Shown one piece after another: positions 1 to 10,595 of a stretch of 64,000 nucleotides of DNA (positions within the stretch are counted from its first letter, which is position 1; the number at the start of each line of letters is the position of its first letter). Position numbers and translations under genes: made by a program. The notes under the pieces are model-generated. The model had not been told where the DNA came from. It worked only from the letters and a program-made list of their open reading frames with translations, and ran no database searches. Source of the stretch: Gnetum montanum (Eukaryota; Streptophyta; Gnetopsida; Gnetales; Gnetaceae); assembly GCA_015680685.1 (NCBI GenBank), contig MNCI01026259.1, forward strand, positions 268,612 to 332,611, in the 5' to 3' direction.

Positions 1-309
1 TCTAGTAAGTGGGAATGGATGCTGACGCTAGTTAATTTAGACTTAGGACATTAGTTAGAGTTAGCTTAGTTTCTCAACCCTTTCTCCCATAGCTTAGGCG
101 ATAAACCTGAAAATACCAAAAAAATCACATACCTCAGACTTGCTTAACCATACACCGTGACACTTACAAGCAAGCCTGGGAAGACAACGAACGATTAACC
201 CCAAGTGTTTCTTGTGGTGTTAAGGCATTTAGTCTGCAGAGTTCGACCGGATCGCGCGTACACGCTCGTATTCGTATGGTTGAGTGTAGGGGTACCTCGC
301 CACTCATCA
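1..309 (+). repeat. LTR 3' part (U5), Athila-like family, cut by window edge
   Basis: This is the 3' end of a plus-oriented LTR of the TGATGA...TCATCA family. It ends with ACTCATCA at 302-309. The tail (CGTATGGTTGAGTGTAGGGG then ACCTCGCCACTCATCA) is repeated almost unchanged at 1043-1078 and, in reverse, at 2821 and 18018. CpG sites are frequent here and rare in the decayed elements, so this is one of the younger repeats in the window. No primer-binding site follows; instead a second LTR part begins at once. Confidence 0.85.
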
Positions 310-1078
310 ATGTTCCTGCAGTAGGAGTGCCCAAGTGAACGGATCTTTATTTGAGTAGCTTTGTACCTGAACACAAGTTGTGTACGACAATAAAGACAAG
401 CTTTGTGGATAAACCTTGCAGTGCATGGAATAGGTTTATTATATGTTATTTCCTACCTGTTATTTATTACTTGCATTAGCACGACATGAGTACGACTTGG
501 TTACAAGCATTGACGAATGTGTACGGCTAACCAAGGAATCGGCTACTCATTGCAATTAGTCTCTCTCACCCTCAACTCCTAGAATACAGGATGAGTACGA
601 CTTGATTACGAGCATCTACGGGTGTGTACGACTAGTCAAGGAATCTATTGCTCATCATGTTTAGGCTAGTTAAGTGCCTCAGTACGACCACTTTGAGCAC
701 GTGCGTTACATGTGGTGATCCCAGTAACGATTAGCGTTTGGTAGCCACAGTTGCATAGTTCAGGGTGTGTACGGTAAGTGGGAACAGATGCTGATGCTAG
801 CTAATTTAGACTTAGGTCCTTAGTTAGAGTTAGTTAGCTTTCTCAACCCTTCGCTCTTAGCATAGGAGAAAAAACCATAAAAGACCATAAAAATCATATA
901 CCTCGGACTTACTTAACCATACACCGTGACAACAACAAGTAAGTCTGGGAAGACAACAAATGATTAACCCCAAGTGTTCCATGGGGCGTTTAGGCATTTA
1001 GTCTACGGAGTTCGACCAGGTCGCGCATGCAACGCTCATTTCGTATGGTTGAGTGTAGGGGTACCTCGCCACTCATCA
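310..1078 (+). repeat. LTR part (R-U5) lacking U3, joined to the previous LTR end
   Basis: The segment starts inside the R region (compare the GTAGGAGT...GATCTTTATTTGAG stretch of the LTR at 25209) and runs to the LTR terminus ACTCATCA at 1078. AATAAA lies near 391. No U3 or TATA box is present. The last 310 bp match 1-309 closely, so the two form a head-to-tail LTR pair. The base after 1078 is not a primer site but the reversed gag of element F, so this LTR pair either truncated F or joined to it by rearrangement. Confidence 0.8.
487..666 (+). repeat. 105-bp tandem duplication inside U5
   Basis: TGAGTACGACTTG starts at 487 and again at 592. Both copies continue with a diverged TACRAGCAT, then TGTGTACG, then CAAGGAATC and a TGCTCAT/TACTCAT end. 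The unit is 105 bp. It lies in the U5 part of the LTR and codes for nothing. I do not see the doubled form in the other LTRs of this window. Confidence 0.7.
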
Positions 1079-2686
1079 GATATGAAGGATGTGGCTAGTT
1101 TGACGATGATCTCCCCCAAAACTGGGAGTTTTGCCACTGCAGTTGAGCACAGTACTTTTGTATGAAATTTGGATGTAGCATTCTTCCCCAATGCTTATGT
1201 AGATATGACAAGATTGGACATTGGCCTTTTGGATGATTGTATAGGCAAACATCGCATTGATACTTATGATTTGCGGTTGAGCCCCTATCCTTATTTTCTT
1301 TAGTTCTTCTTTCCAATTGTTGAATGGTGTTTTGTCTTGTTTCTAGGTTTGGTATCGTATCTTTACTTTGGTCATCAACATTATCTTGCATGATTCTTTC
1401 TCTAATAATGTTTGCATATTCTCCACATTTTTCATGTACCCATTCCATCATCTTGTTAATCTTTTCCTCGATTTCATCTAGTGATTTTAGTATTGGCAAA
1501 GGTGGGGATGGTTTCACCTCCTTGAGGTGAGTTGATTTCTTCTCTTCATGATCATGAACCTCTATTATTTAAGAGTTTGGTCCTATTGAGATTTTTTAAC
1601 ATTCTCTCATTTGGCTATTTCTCTTTCTTCTTTTGCTACCTACTTAATAAGCTCTTGGAATTGATGGGTTCATAGTTCATATAGTTGACTTAGGACATAC
1701 ATCCCTAGGGTCTCCCTTGTTTCATTATGAAGCCCATCCATGATATGATACATTGGCCTTTCCTCAAAGAACCCATGGCCTAGGCATTTGTTTAACAAAG
1801 AGTAATATCTTTCTAAGGCCATGTCCAAGGGTTCATGTTATCCTTATTTCCACTCTTGGATTTGTCTCCTCAAGGCTGATACTCTTGCATAGGTTTGATA
1901 TCTTTTGTTAAAGAGGTTTACTATTGTAGGCCAACAGTGAATTGAATTTGGTTTTAAAGACTTGTACCACACTTTTTCTTGGCCAACGAGTGTCATGGAA
2001 AAGAGCTTAAGCCTTTGTCACCCATTATCAATGTTGTTCCATACACAAGCATGATAGAAGGCTTGTAAATGATGTTGCAGATCTAAATCATAGTCTCTTG
2101 AGAACTTAGGAAAGTTGTTTAAATCAAGCTTGGGTAGATGGCTTTCCTTACAATTCCTACAAGATATCTGAATGGCCTTTGTTATATGCATGAGGCTCTT
2201 AGTGGCTAGCAAGGATTCATTATCACTAAATAGGTTGTGAATTCATGAGTTGGGACAATGTTATCTATGTTCATGTTGGTGTTCCTAATTTTTCCCATTG
2301 GTTTGATTTTTATTTCTATGCTAACCCCTTAAGAAATAGTCATCTATGTCATAGCTTGATGTTGAAAGAGTAGAGGAAGAGAGGGAATTGGAAGATTCAT
2401 CATGACTTTTGTAAGTCTGTCAATCATCCCTTGATGTACTCTTATTACCCATTGAAAAGCTCCTAGGCCTTACTGGCCCCCTTGTTCTAAGGGATGTTCC
2501 ATCTTCACTAGAGATGTCTGAGTTGGATGACAAAAATCCTTGAGTATTGTTTGGGTGTCTATAAACATATGAAACTCCTGCATAAGATTGAGTACTCCAA
2601 ACTTCTTCTTCATCATAAATTTCATTGGTTCTCCAATGAATTGCCTCACTAGATGTTGCATTATTATTATCTTGTGAAAGAGACAT
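1079..2686 (-). pseudogene. gag of Ty3/gypsy (Athila-like) element F, decayed
   Basis: On the minus strand an ATG at 2686 opens 88 codons (MSLSQDNNNATSS...), followed by stops and frame shifts. A recognisable retrotransposon gag domain follows around 2150-1640: LDLNNFPKFSRDYDLDLQ, then VWYKSLKP and LRRQIQEWK. A 140-codon open stretch (1517-1095) carries the nucleocapsid motif CDVCLYNHPKGQC, spaced CX2CX3HX4C instead of the usual CX2CX4HX4C. The reading stops at the junction with the LTR at 1078, so protease and pol are missing. Gag would form the virus-like particle and bind the element RNA. The gene is dead: at least four in-frame stops lie inside the gag domain. It sits directly inside the primer site and 5' LTR at 2801-3694, which fixes its orientation. 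Confidence 0.8.
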
Positions 2687-2800
2687 TGTTGTGAATTGTG
2701 TATGACTTAATTGAATTTAATTTCTTTGTCTGAAAGATATATCATTAATACCCTATTACAATGATCTTGTATGATATAACTAATCTAGATAACTAGCACC

Positions 2801-2820
2801 ATCCCTGGCAATAGCGCCAA
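2801..2820 (-). promoter_or_regulatory. primer-binding site, tRNA-Asp type (element F)
   Basis: Read on the minus strand directly after the LTR end: TTGGCGCTATTGCCAGGGAT. The plant tRNA-Asp(GTC) 3' end would pair with TGGCGCCGTTGCCGGGGA. Fifteen of 18 positions agree, and the three changes are C to T or G to A. Athila-type elements typically use tRNA-Asp, which supports the family call. Confidence 0.85.
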
Positions 2821-3694
2821 TGATGAGCGACGAGGTACGCCTACGCTCAACCATACGAATACGAATATGAGCATGTATACATAATCCAGTCGAACTCTGT
2901 AGATGGACTAGTTGTGACACCTAGATAGTTATACGCTAATCATAGTTTGTTGCCTTCCCACTTGGACTAGTATTTGCTTTGTCACATATGTTTTAGTCTA
3001 GAGTGAGGTGTATGATGTGATCCCTACTACTATGCTACTCTTAAGAACAATAAGAGATAACTTAATTAAGCTAATTGGTGATAGGAAATAAGATCTAGGC
3101 TAGTCTAAGTGTGATGAGAATCTATCCCTAATCATTTGTACACATCTTGGACCTCATGTGCTACTTTTGGGATTACCAAGTGCACCTCACTCGAAGCACT
3201 ACTCGATACGCTACTGGGTTACCATGTAGTTACACTTAAATGTTTGTGATTAAGGCATACTCATTCCATGTTAATAATAGGAATAATAAATTATGATAAA
3301 AAAATATTAACTAAGAAAATATCAATGAATGATCAACAATTAAGAGAATTAAAAGCTAAGTGAATATTGCAATGATGAAGTAATCTCAATCTTTATTGCC
3401 AATCGTGTGCATGTCCAAGTATGTCACACTTGAACAAAGGTTTTGTACAATTACAAACATCACACTGTGGGCATGCACTAAGAATAACTAAAAACTAAAC
3501 TATTAAAGGAAAAGAAATTCTACTCTCTAATGATCTAACTCCTAACTAATCCTCTCACTGTGCACCTTAGTGTTGTATTTATAGGCTAACACAAGAATCA
3601 TGATATCGTGTATATGATATTGTATCTAGGCTATAATATCATGTTCCCAATATTGTGTACCTGATATCAGGGCTTGGGAAACCATGATTCATCA
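2821..3694 (-). repeat. 5' LTR of element F (874 bp)
   Basis: In minus orientation the LTR starts TGATGAATC (3694) and ends ...CTCATCA (2821), with short TGATGA/TCATCA inverted ends. A TATA box (TATAAATAC) lies at 3583-3575 and an AATAAA signal at 3397-3392, giving U3-R-U5 order on the minus strand. U3 holds several GATATC-type motifs (for example ATGATATCGTG and CTGATATCAG near 3600-3670), as in the LTR of element B. The primer site follows at 2820. The outer flank starts at 3695. Confidence 0.85.
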
Positions 3695-4225
3695 ATATGG
3701 AACCTCAAAAATTAATTTTCATCCCTTGCCTGATATAGTGCCTTAAGACCCGAAAAAGTTTAAATTTCGCATAACTTGAGCATGCGATGTCCTTTTTCAA
3801 CATATGAAGGATCATTTCCAATATTTTTTACACTTTTGAACTCAATGGTGACGTAAGATTTATCATCCAAGTATCCAATAATTTGATGATATCATAGATT
3901 TAACCTTTTTAACCTTAAGATTCAATGCTTAACCTTTGTAGATAGCCTTAAGATCACTATGGCAGGTCATTAGTTACACTGTTGGAGTCAGTGTTCTTAT
4001 GGGAGGTAAAAAGGTCGTTAAGAATTATATAATTTAGTGAATTATTTAATTAGTTGATGATTAGTTTGAAAATGAGTTGATGAACAAAAATTGTTAAGAA
4101 AATGTATATCAATTCATCATGCAACCAAAACATATGACAAAACAACATGGAGACTCAAAGTATTGTTTCAACAAGGTGTATGATGCTCATGAAGAGAGAT
4201 GATCCAAACAAGAATCCAAGAATGA
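3695..4225. other. no gene recognised
   Basis: AT-rich DNA between the outer edge of the F LTR and the nuclease pseudogene. No open frame, repeat end or RNA gene could be supported. Confidence 0.5.
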
Positions 4226-5335
4226 GAATGAAATTTGCAACATACAACATGCTTGCAAGATCCCTAACTAGTAAGAAACAACATCCGTTATGTCCACCAT
4301 GGGCCTTGGATTGACATGAATATTGATACCCACGCATTTTAGTGGAGTTACAAGATTTGGATGCTGATGTTTTATGCCTATAAGAAGTCTTGCAATGGTA
4401 ATTTCTATATCAATTCCAACCAAAATTGGGAAATATGGGATACAAAGGTATTTATAAGCAAAACGGGTTCTTGTGGAAGTTCTTCTTTTGAGCCATACAA
4501 ATTAGCCTATTACAAAAATCACAACATGGATGGTTGTGTGATCTTTTAAAAAGAAGCCAAGTTTGAACTGGTATGAAGATTTGAATGGAGTTTAGAAAAT
4601 ATGATTTTGAAAATTTTAAAACTTCAAACCATAGAAAAGAAAGAACAGTCAAGATTTTGGAAAAATCACATAGCCTTGGCATTGATTCTAAAAATCTAGG
4701 TATCAGGAAGATGTGTATGCATGGTTAACACACATTTAATTGCCAAACCAACATGTTCATATGTTATATTGTGTCAAGGAGCATACTTGATTAAGAAAAT
4801 AAAAGAAAGTTTGAAGAATAAGTTATTCTTGAGTGATATTGATCCAGTTCCATTTATTCTTTGTGGAGACTTCAATGCAAAATTTGAAAGTGGTGTTTAT
4901 CAATTCTTAAAATATGGATGTGTAAAGGAATCTTTGGAAGATGAACATGATTTGAAGAAGATGTTTCCATTAACTCAACATGTAATTCCATTAGCTAGTT
5001 CATATTTTTGTTACTTTGAATCTTCAATAGATAAATAAAATTTCAGAATTTAGGAATAGATGATGTTGATGGATAATGCTCGTCAAGGACCACAGTTCAA
5101 TAATCACTTTGCTATGATTAATGAGGATGGGTCAACAACATTCTTTATTAAGACTTTAGATTATATTTGGTATGATGTTTGATTCTTCCAAGTTCCCAAA
5201 TTACTAGAGTTAATTTCTAAAGAATAAATTGAGAAGAGTCAAGATCAAGCTTTTCCATCCTAAGCAAAACCATTAGATCATATACCACTTATGGTAGAAT
5301 TACAATTACTCCCTTTAGTTTGTAAGGTTGATTAA
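4226..5335 (+). pseudogene. CCR4/nocturnin-like endonuclease-exonuclease-phosphatase pseudogene
   Basis: The plus strand shows the whole order of an EEP-fold mRNA deadenylase-like protein, broken by stops and shifts. First comes MKFATYNMLARSL with CPPWALD, then ELQDLDADVLCL followed by a stop and EV (the metal-binding glutamate motif LQEV with Q lost). MDGCVIF comes next, then a 105-codon open frame (4721-5038) with MVNTHL, FILCGDFNAKFESGVYQFL, and finally KTLDYIWYD and DHIPLMVEL near the end. These match the NTH, GDFN, LDYI and SDH signature blocks of the CCR4/Angel/nocturnin families. Stops replace W, R and Q codons by single transitions. No GT-AG introns are needed to read through about 1.1 kb, although plant homologues usually have introns, so it may be a processed (retrocopied) pseudogene. 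A poly-A tail is not visible. The exact subfamily cannot be set. Confidence 0.8.
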
Positions 5336-6036
5336 GATTAGGAAGTATGTCACCCTTACTTTCATTTATAATATTATTATTTTATTCATTTTTTTAATTT
5401 ATATTTCAATTAGATTAATAGAATATCTAAGGTAATGGAAAATTGGGGATAAAGAATTTACCTTGCCTTCATTTGGGTAACCAGATACGAGTTGTACTTT
5501 CTATGACCCTAGTAAGGACTAGTGATTGGTGGTTGGTAGATCTTTAATTTAGCTCTTGTCATTATCTTTAAAAATGAGATAAGTATTAAGAAAGTAATAT
5601 TTAATTTTCCATATATTTTTTTCACATGTCTTTTGTTTGTAGAATAAGCAAGGAACAACTTCAAGTTTAAAGGAAAAATCAAATTATTTGAGCACAGGAT
5701 CATAAAAAAAGCATTGGAGTTGGAAAAAGAGATAGTGAACATGGACTCATTTGAGGATGAATGAAACCTAAGAGGGGTAGGTGATGATGTCCCTATTCCC
5801 AAATGATGTTGTTGCATAATGAAGATGGTGGCTCTTCATAGCAAGTGTTATTGTTATCGTAATAAGACCCACAAGGGTAGTTGTTATGAAGATTCGAAAG
5901 GGCATGTTGTAATAATAGATGTGTCTCTTGAGGTAACCTTTGGGGGTTTGACCTAAGGAATTTATACCTAGGTTTAGAGGTTGTGCCAAGGATGGAGTGG
6001 TGGAGTCGGTATAGGCAAGTCAAGGGACCCAAGTGA
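5336..6036. other. no gene recognised
   Basis: AT-rich DNA. One short plus-strand open stretch (about 5668-5764, reading KFKGKIKLFEHRIIKKALE...) is lysine-rich and ends at a TGA; it is too short and too isolated to call. The minus-strand open frames at 5509-6062 overlap one another in different frames and show no domain. Confidence 0.4.
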
Positions 6037-6690
6037 AGTGGGATAGAAAGTGGATTGGCCATTCTTCTAGTTAGGTAGTAAGCCTAACCATGGTGGTAGT
6101 GCTAGATTACCTCTAAGGGATAGGTGACAAAAAAAGAAAACCCTAAGAAAGACTCTCAAAGTATGATCCAGATAAACTATTTCATATTAATAAAGCACTC
6201 TTTTCTTTCTTTCTCTACACTCTCTCTATTATTTTTTTTACACAAAATGTTGAATGTTACATACATTTGACATTTGGTATATTTTCTTCTTATGCATAAT
6301 GTCTAATATAACATATATTTGATGTTTGCTATGACATCCTGGAATGGGATCTCACACCCAGTCCCAAATGGAGCCATTGCTTCACAAAGATGGTGTCATT
6401 TTTTAACAATGATAGTGAGTAACGACTGTTAGTTGAAGTAAGATAAGAGGGTGATTGGCCTTTTCTTTTAGCTAATTAGAGGCCTAACCATGATGGTAGT
6501 GTTGGATTGCCTCCAAAGGATAGATATTGAAGGAAGAAAACTCCAAGGAACCCTTAAAGCATGACCTAGATATATTATTTCTAGACTAGTAAATATTCCT
6601 TTTTATTTTCTTTTTGCATTTTTCCTATTGCATTCATTACACACAATGTTGAATGTTGCATATATTTAACATTTTCCATGTGATAAATCT
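6037..6690. repeat. 401-bp direct duplication (two diverged copies)
   Basis: Copy one is about 6037-6290 and copy two about 6438-6690. Both read GATTGGCC...AGGCCTAACCATGRTGGTAGTG...GATTRCCTC, then a purine-rich stretch, a T-rich stretch and finally ACAMAATGTTGAATGTT followed by CATATATTT-like sequence. The offset is 401 bp. The spacer between the copies (6291-6437) is unique. The copies are clearly diverged, so this is an old duplication. No open frame is conserved between them, and the duplication has no assigned origin. Confidence 0.65.
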
Positions 6691-7151
6691 TTTTGTATCT
6701 CAACTATGACATCATATTTGCAATATTGTATCTACGATATCATAGTTGTGCATATGTCATCGTTGATGCGATGTAGTGGATCTTGGTGTATATTATAAAT
6801 ACCAATCCACCTTTTGTCATATGAACAACTTTGGTTCAATAGTTAGAGAAATTCTTGCAGTTGGTTTCCATGATTTACACTTAGTAACAGAATGAATGCC
6901 CGCAGTGGTACATTAAACAATTGTACATAATATTTTTTTGAGTGAATTATTCTTGGACATAATTCATGGCCAGAAATAAAGATCAATATTGTTTTCTACC
7001 ATTGTAACATTCTGCTAGTTTACTTTACTTTTAATTACTTCATTTTTACTTAGCATAATTACTATCTTTTAGCATGTTTGCTCTTCTTAAGTTGTTTATA
7101 GTTCCTAAGTACTTTACTTTTTCATTGTTCTTTCATATGATAGTATAAGTA
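6681..7151 (+). repeat. partial LTR, B-type subfamily, plus orientation
   Basis: From TGATAAATC at 6681 the sequence follows the LTR of element B (read on its minus strand). It has GATATCATAG motifs, a TATA box (TATAAATACCAA, about 6794), AATGAATGCCC, TTTTTTTGAGTGAAT and AATAAAGAT (about 6976). Homology fades near 7140, where the TGTTAAA-type LTR starts at 7152. It is therefore an LTR cut by a younger insertion. No polypurine tract or primer site is attached. Confidence 0.7.
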
Positions 7152-7330
7152 TGTTAAACCCTAAAATTGGTTCAATTTTAATAAGTATTCTTGTCAAATC
7201 TATGTATTTTAATTAATTTTATTTTATATTACATATTAATAATTATTTTATTAGTGTTTAATTAATGTTTATTTTAATAGTGATGAGTATTAGTTTATTG
7301 ATTAGTTTTATTTTAGTTTAATTAATACAA
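7152..7330 (+). repeat. start of 5' LTR, family 2 (element E)
   Basis: TGTTAAACCCTAAAATTGG at 7152 matches the start of the family-2 LTR at 33277 (TGTTAAATCCCAAATTCGG). Both continue with TTTAATTAATGTTTAWTTT and GTGATGAGTATTAGTTTATT. The match is lost after about 7320. The LTR's other end appears only at 11480-11948, so about 4 kb of foreign DNA lies inside it or a rearrangement has joined two copies. Confidence 0.6.
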
Positions 7331-7445
7331 TTTATTATTATTATTATTTATCTTATATAAATAATTCTATATATATTACATAAACTATATAAATATTATA
7401 TATATAAGCATTCTAGTTTATATATTAAAATTAAATATTATAGAT
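7322..7445. repeat. AT-rich low-complexity tract
   Basis: TTATTATTATTATTA followed by runs of TATATA and ATATAAAT. Almost no G or C occurs for about 120 bp. This is simple sequence. Confidence 0.7.
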
Positions 7446-8170
7446 GAGTTAGGACATCTGCTTCAATGCCACCCACTGCATGCAACTCCAAGGGCCACGA
7501 ATCCCATAGCACCATTGCCAGCTTCTTCGTCTATAGGAGCATCTTCGTGATAGTCTTGATCACCAAACAAGGCTCCTTCTTGAGCACTATCTAGGATAAG
7601 ACACCCTGGTTTACCATCGTCGTTGCCTCCATGGTCGATCGTGATTTTTCTAGCATCATCACCACCAGTAATGTGGATGGACGAGGTACAGTGTAGTGAA
7701 CAGACAATGTACGACATGATGAATAAATAATGTACAACGTCATGCCATTGTGGAAGAAGAAAAGGTAGTTGGTGGAGCTAACATGGTCCTTATTAACATG
7801 GAGGAGGGTTTGTTTTTGTTTGGTGATTGCATCCAGCATGCCATCAAGTGTAGCTACATGCAGAAGGAGGTCATAAACCATGGCATTGTGGTGATGCTCT
7901 CAGATCTATATATCGACGCCACCAAAGATGACATCAATGATGCCAATGATGGGGATGAATTGGATGTAAGCTATAGTGTTGGAAATTTAGACATGATGGA
8001 GATGATTAGGGTTTGAGAATGACCTCTAAAGGATTGGGATACTTTGCTAGAATGCCCTAATAGAAATTTCTAGAGCATTGTGTTGAGGTCAACCTTGCCC
8101 ATGCTAGGTAGGGACCATGATCAATAGACTTTCCAAACCTTCATCTTGCTCAAATTATAGTGTACCTCTA
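7446..8170. other. unidentified, more GC-rich, gene-like segment
   Basis: The base composition changes sharply from the AT-rich tract to mixed sequence with CpG sites and open frames on both strands: plus 7750-8016 (88 codons), minus 7881-7591 and 7717-7463. None shows a domain I recognise. Open frames on both strands suggest composition rather than a gene, although a captured exon fragment is possible. It lies between the two halves of the family-2 LTR. Confidence 0.35.
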
Positions 8171-9359
8171 ATAGAATCCCATGTCCATAGTCAACATTCA
8201 CTAGTTTCAAATATTAAAATGGTTGTATATAAAATGGATTTCTTTTGGGAGTGGCCAAAATGAAGAAGCACACAAAATATGTTCATTACTTTTTAGGAGC
8301 AAAATGTGTTTTTATAACATACAAAATACAAAAAAATATATAGGCTCAAAAATCTAAAAATAGCTCTATTAATAAACATACTACCAGCAATAGCAAAAAT
8401 TTTAAATTTTTTAAAATAAAGCCAAGCTATACACATTATCTATGCAAGAATATTGCAAGTAGATGCCTATTAAAATCAAATAAGGGCAAAATTGCATGAC
8501 CTAGATCCTATTAAGTTATGAAAGATTATAAGTGATGAAGACCATATAAAATAGAAACTAAATCCAACATTTTCCACCATGGCACTTAGCCAAAGGCATT
8601 CATACAAGCACTTATATTAAAATGAATAAGATTTATTCCTACCGACCATTTGGTAAAGCTAAGAATCTAAAAGGTTTTCTTCATAGCTACCTATACTATG
8701 CTGTTAAACAAGGCCAAATGCCCACATCATAAACATAGCCATGAAAAATGATTGTTTGTGACAAATAAGGCAACTATGGCTATTTGAGCATCATTATTAT
8801 TGGCCATGACTAGATAGGAGTTTCATTATGACTTTGATAAGCTTTGTGGTTAATTTCATTATGGCCAAACATTATGTTAATTCGACACAAAAATAGAATT
8901 TTCAATGCTACAAAGAACCTTATCCTTTTCCAGAGCACCATTTTCCATAAGGTTGATAGGGTCATAAAAGAAACCAGTAATTATAATGTACGACCCTACA
9001 TAGATGTTCAACATGAGCTCTTTAATTATAGAAATTTTTTTTCTATTTATGATTTATGAAAAGCCTATTTTTTTACTATTATATTATTATATTTTTAGAG
9101 TTCTTTATTTAAAACATAAATATGATAAAATTAAAATATTTTTATCACCTTTTACAATGTAAACTAGATTCAGTTTCAACACTCACACTCACTTTCATAA
9201 TTTGTTAGGGTAAAATGTTTGCTAACTCGGTATACCAATCAGTTTGGAGAGAGAGATATCAGAGTTGGCCAAGCTAGATTTCAACGTCATCTAGTAGTTG
9301 CAAATAATCCAAAAGTCCTCCTTCCCACACACAAATAGGTAGGTGCTAACTAAATTTTT
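8171..9359. other. no gene recognised
   Basis: AT-rich DNA with scattered stops in all frames. No repeat termini, RNA gene or domain seen. Confidence 0.5.
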
Positions 9360-9800
9360 ATTTCCCTTCATGATGACATGGCTAGAAACCACCTAGAAAA
9401 TCAGTAGCGGTAAAATGTGGGGTGGTGGAGTAAGAGATGGGCATTATAGAGGATGTGGTGGTGTTACGCAAGACATGTGTTATGATAGTGGAGGTGGTGA
9501 ACATGGGTGTCATTATTGAGGGGTTGCTATAGATATAAAAGGTATGGTAGATGTACCAACAAAAAAGAGGGTCTTTAGGGCTCCAAAAATCATTACATCT
9601 AAGGGGACAGGGCAACTAGCTAGGAACTCTATGCACTACAGTAGGATTTCCTCTTCCTTCTGCCTATAGGTGATGATGGATGCATGATTGGAAGAAACAA
9701 AGATGAACAATGTCAGTATCCCAATCATAGCAGACTTTGATGGTCACATGACTGACAACAAACTCTCTCTCTCGCTCTTTGTCTCCTCTTCCTCCCCTCC

Positions 9801-9839
<39 letters not shown>

Positions 9840-10300
9840 ACACTGCAACATTGCATGGTAGGTTGGAAAGCACTATGGGCGTGCAACGTGTAGTGTCCAA
9901 TGATGGTTGGGAGGTTGCAAGTAGTGCACAAGAGATGGTAGATGGTGGTGCACTCACAATAGATGGTGGTAGGCTCTGAATGATGGTAGTCACTACCTTG
10001 AGTAAACTATGATTGATGGTTTCATCACCTCCCCCCTCATAGTTGATCCTAGGTTTACATTCTTGGTTCATCTCTGTAAAGTTTTGTGGACTATTGGACC
10101 TTGATGACTCTTTGGCATGTGGGCAGTCCTCCTCTCTCACATTGTAGCAACTATAGTAGCAATGTTAGAGAGGTAGCACCTCCCCATGGTAGTCTCTCTT
10201 TCTCTCTCTTCCTCTTTAGATGGTGGTTGTAGTCTTCTTGCTTAGTAGTGGACACCATTGGAAGTGACGAATTAGTAGCATCAATGGGACTAGGAAAAAT
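9360..10300. other. unidentified GC-richer segment around a poly-C run
   Basis: GTGGTGG-rich DNA with open frames on both strands (minus 10140-9664, 158 codons; plus 9779-9979). Their length depends on the homopolymer at 9802-9839, which gives poly-Gly or poly-Pro in any frame. No domain can be read on either side of the run. CTCTCTCT-type dinucleotide stretches flank it at 9760-9780 and 10190-10210. Confidence 0.35.
9802..9839 (+). repeat. poly-C homopolymer, 38 bases (poly-G on minus)
   Basis: An uninterrupted run of 38 C, bounded by CTCCTCCCCTCCT on the left and ACACTGC on the right. It is the longest homopolymer in the window and the only long C/G run. Its true length may differ because such runs are hard to sequence and assemble. 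Confidence 0.9.
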
Positions 10301-10595
10301 TTATTTCTTTAATTACTTATTATATTCAAGATAATAATTTAATTTAAATTCTCAATTTTTTAGTTTGGTTTACCATTTTCAAAAGGCCACATAGCCCTCT
10401 CTAGCTGAGACTATTCTTGGGTTTCCATACCCATATGGGAGGAACACTAGGCAATAGTCTCCTAAAATGAGTTTTCTTTTCCTAGGTGTTGGTGCATTCC
10501 AAATTTATGCATCAACACATTATTTTGAGTGCAACCAAGAGAGATGAGAAGAGCTGATACTAATAATGTAGAAAGATGAAAGAATGTAGGGCACC

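Noticed and set aside
4155-4682. Minus-strand frames 4337-4155 and 4682-4452
   Set aside because: Shadows of the nuclease pseudogene, whose motifs are on the plus strand.
9664-10140. 158-codon minus-strand open frame with a glycine run
   Set aside because: The glycine run is the translated poly-C tract, and frames of similar length exist on the other strand. No domain on either side.
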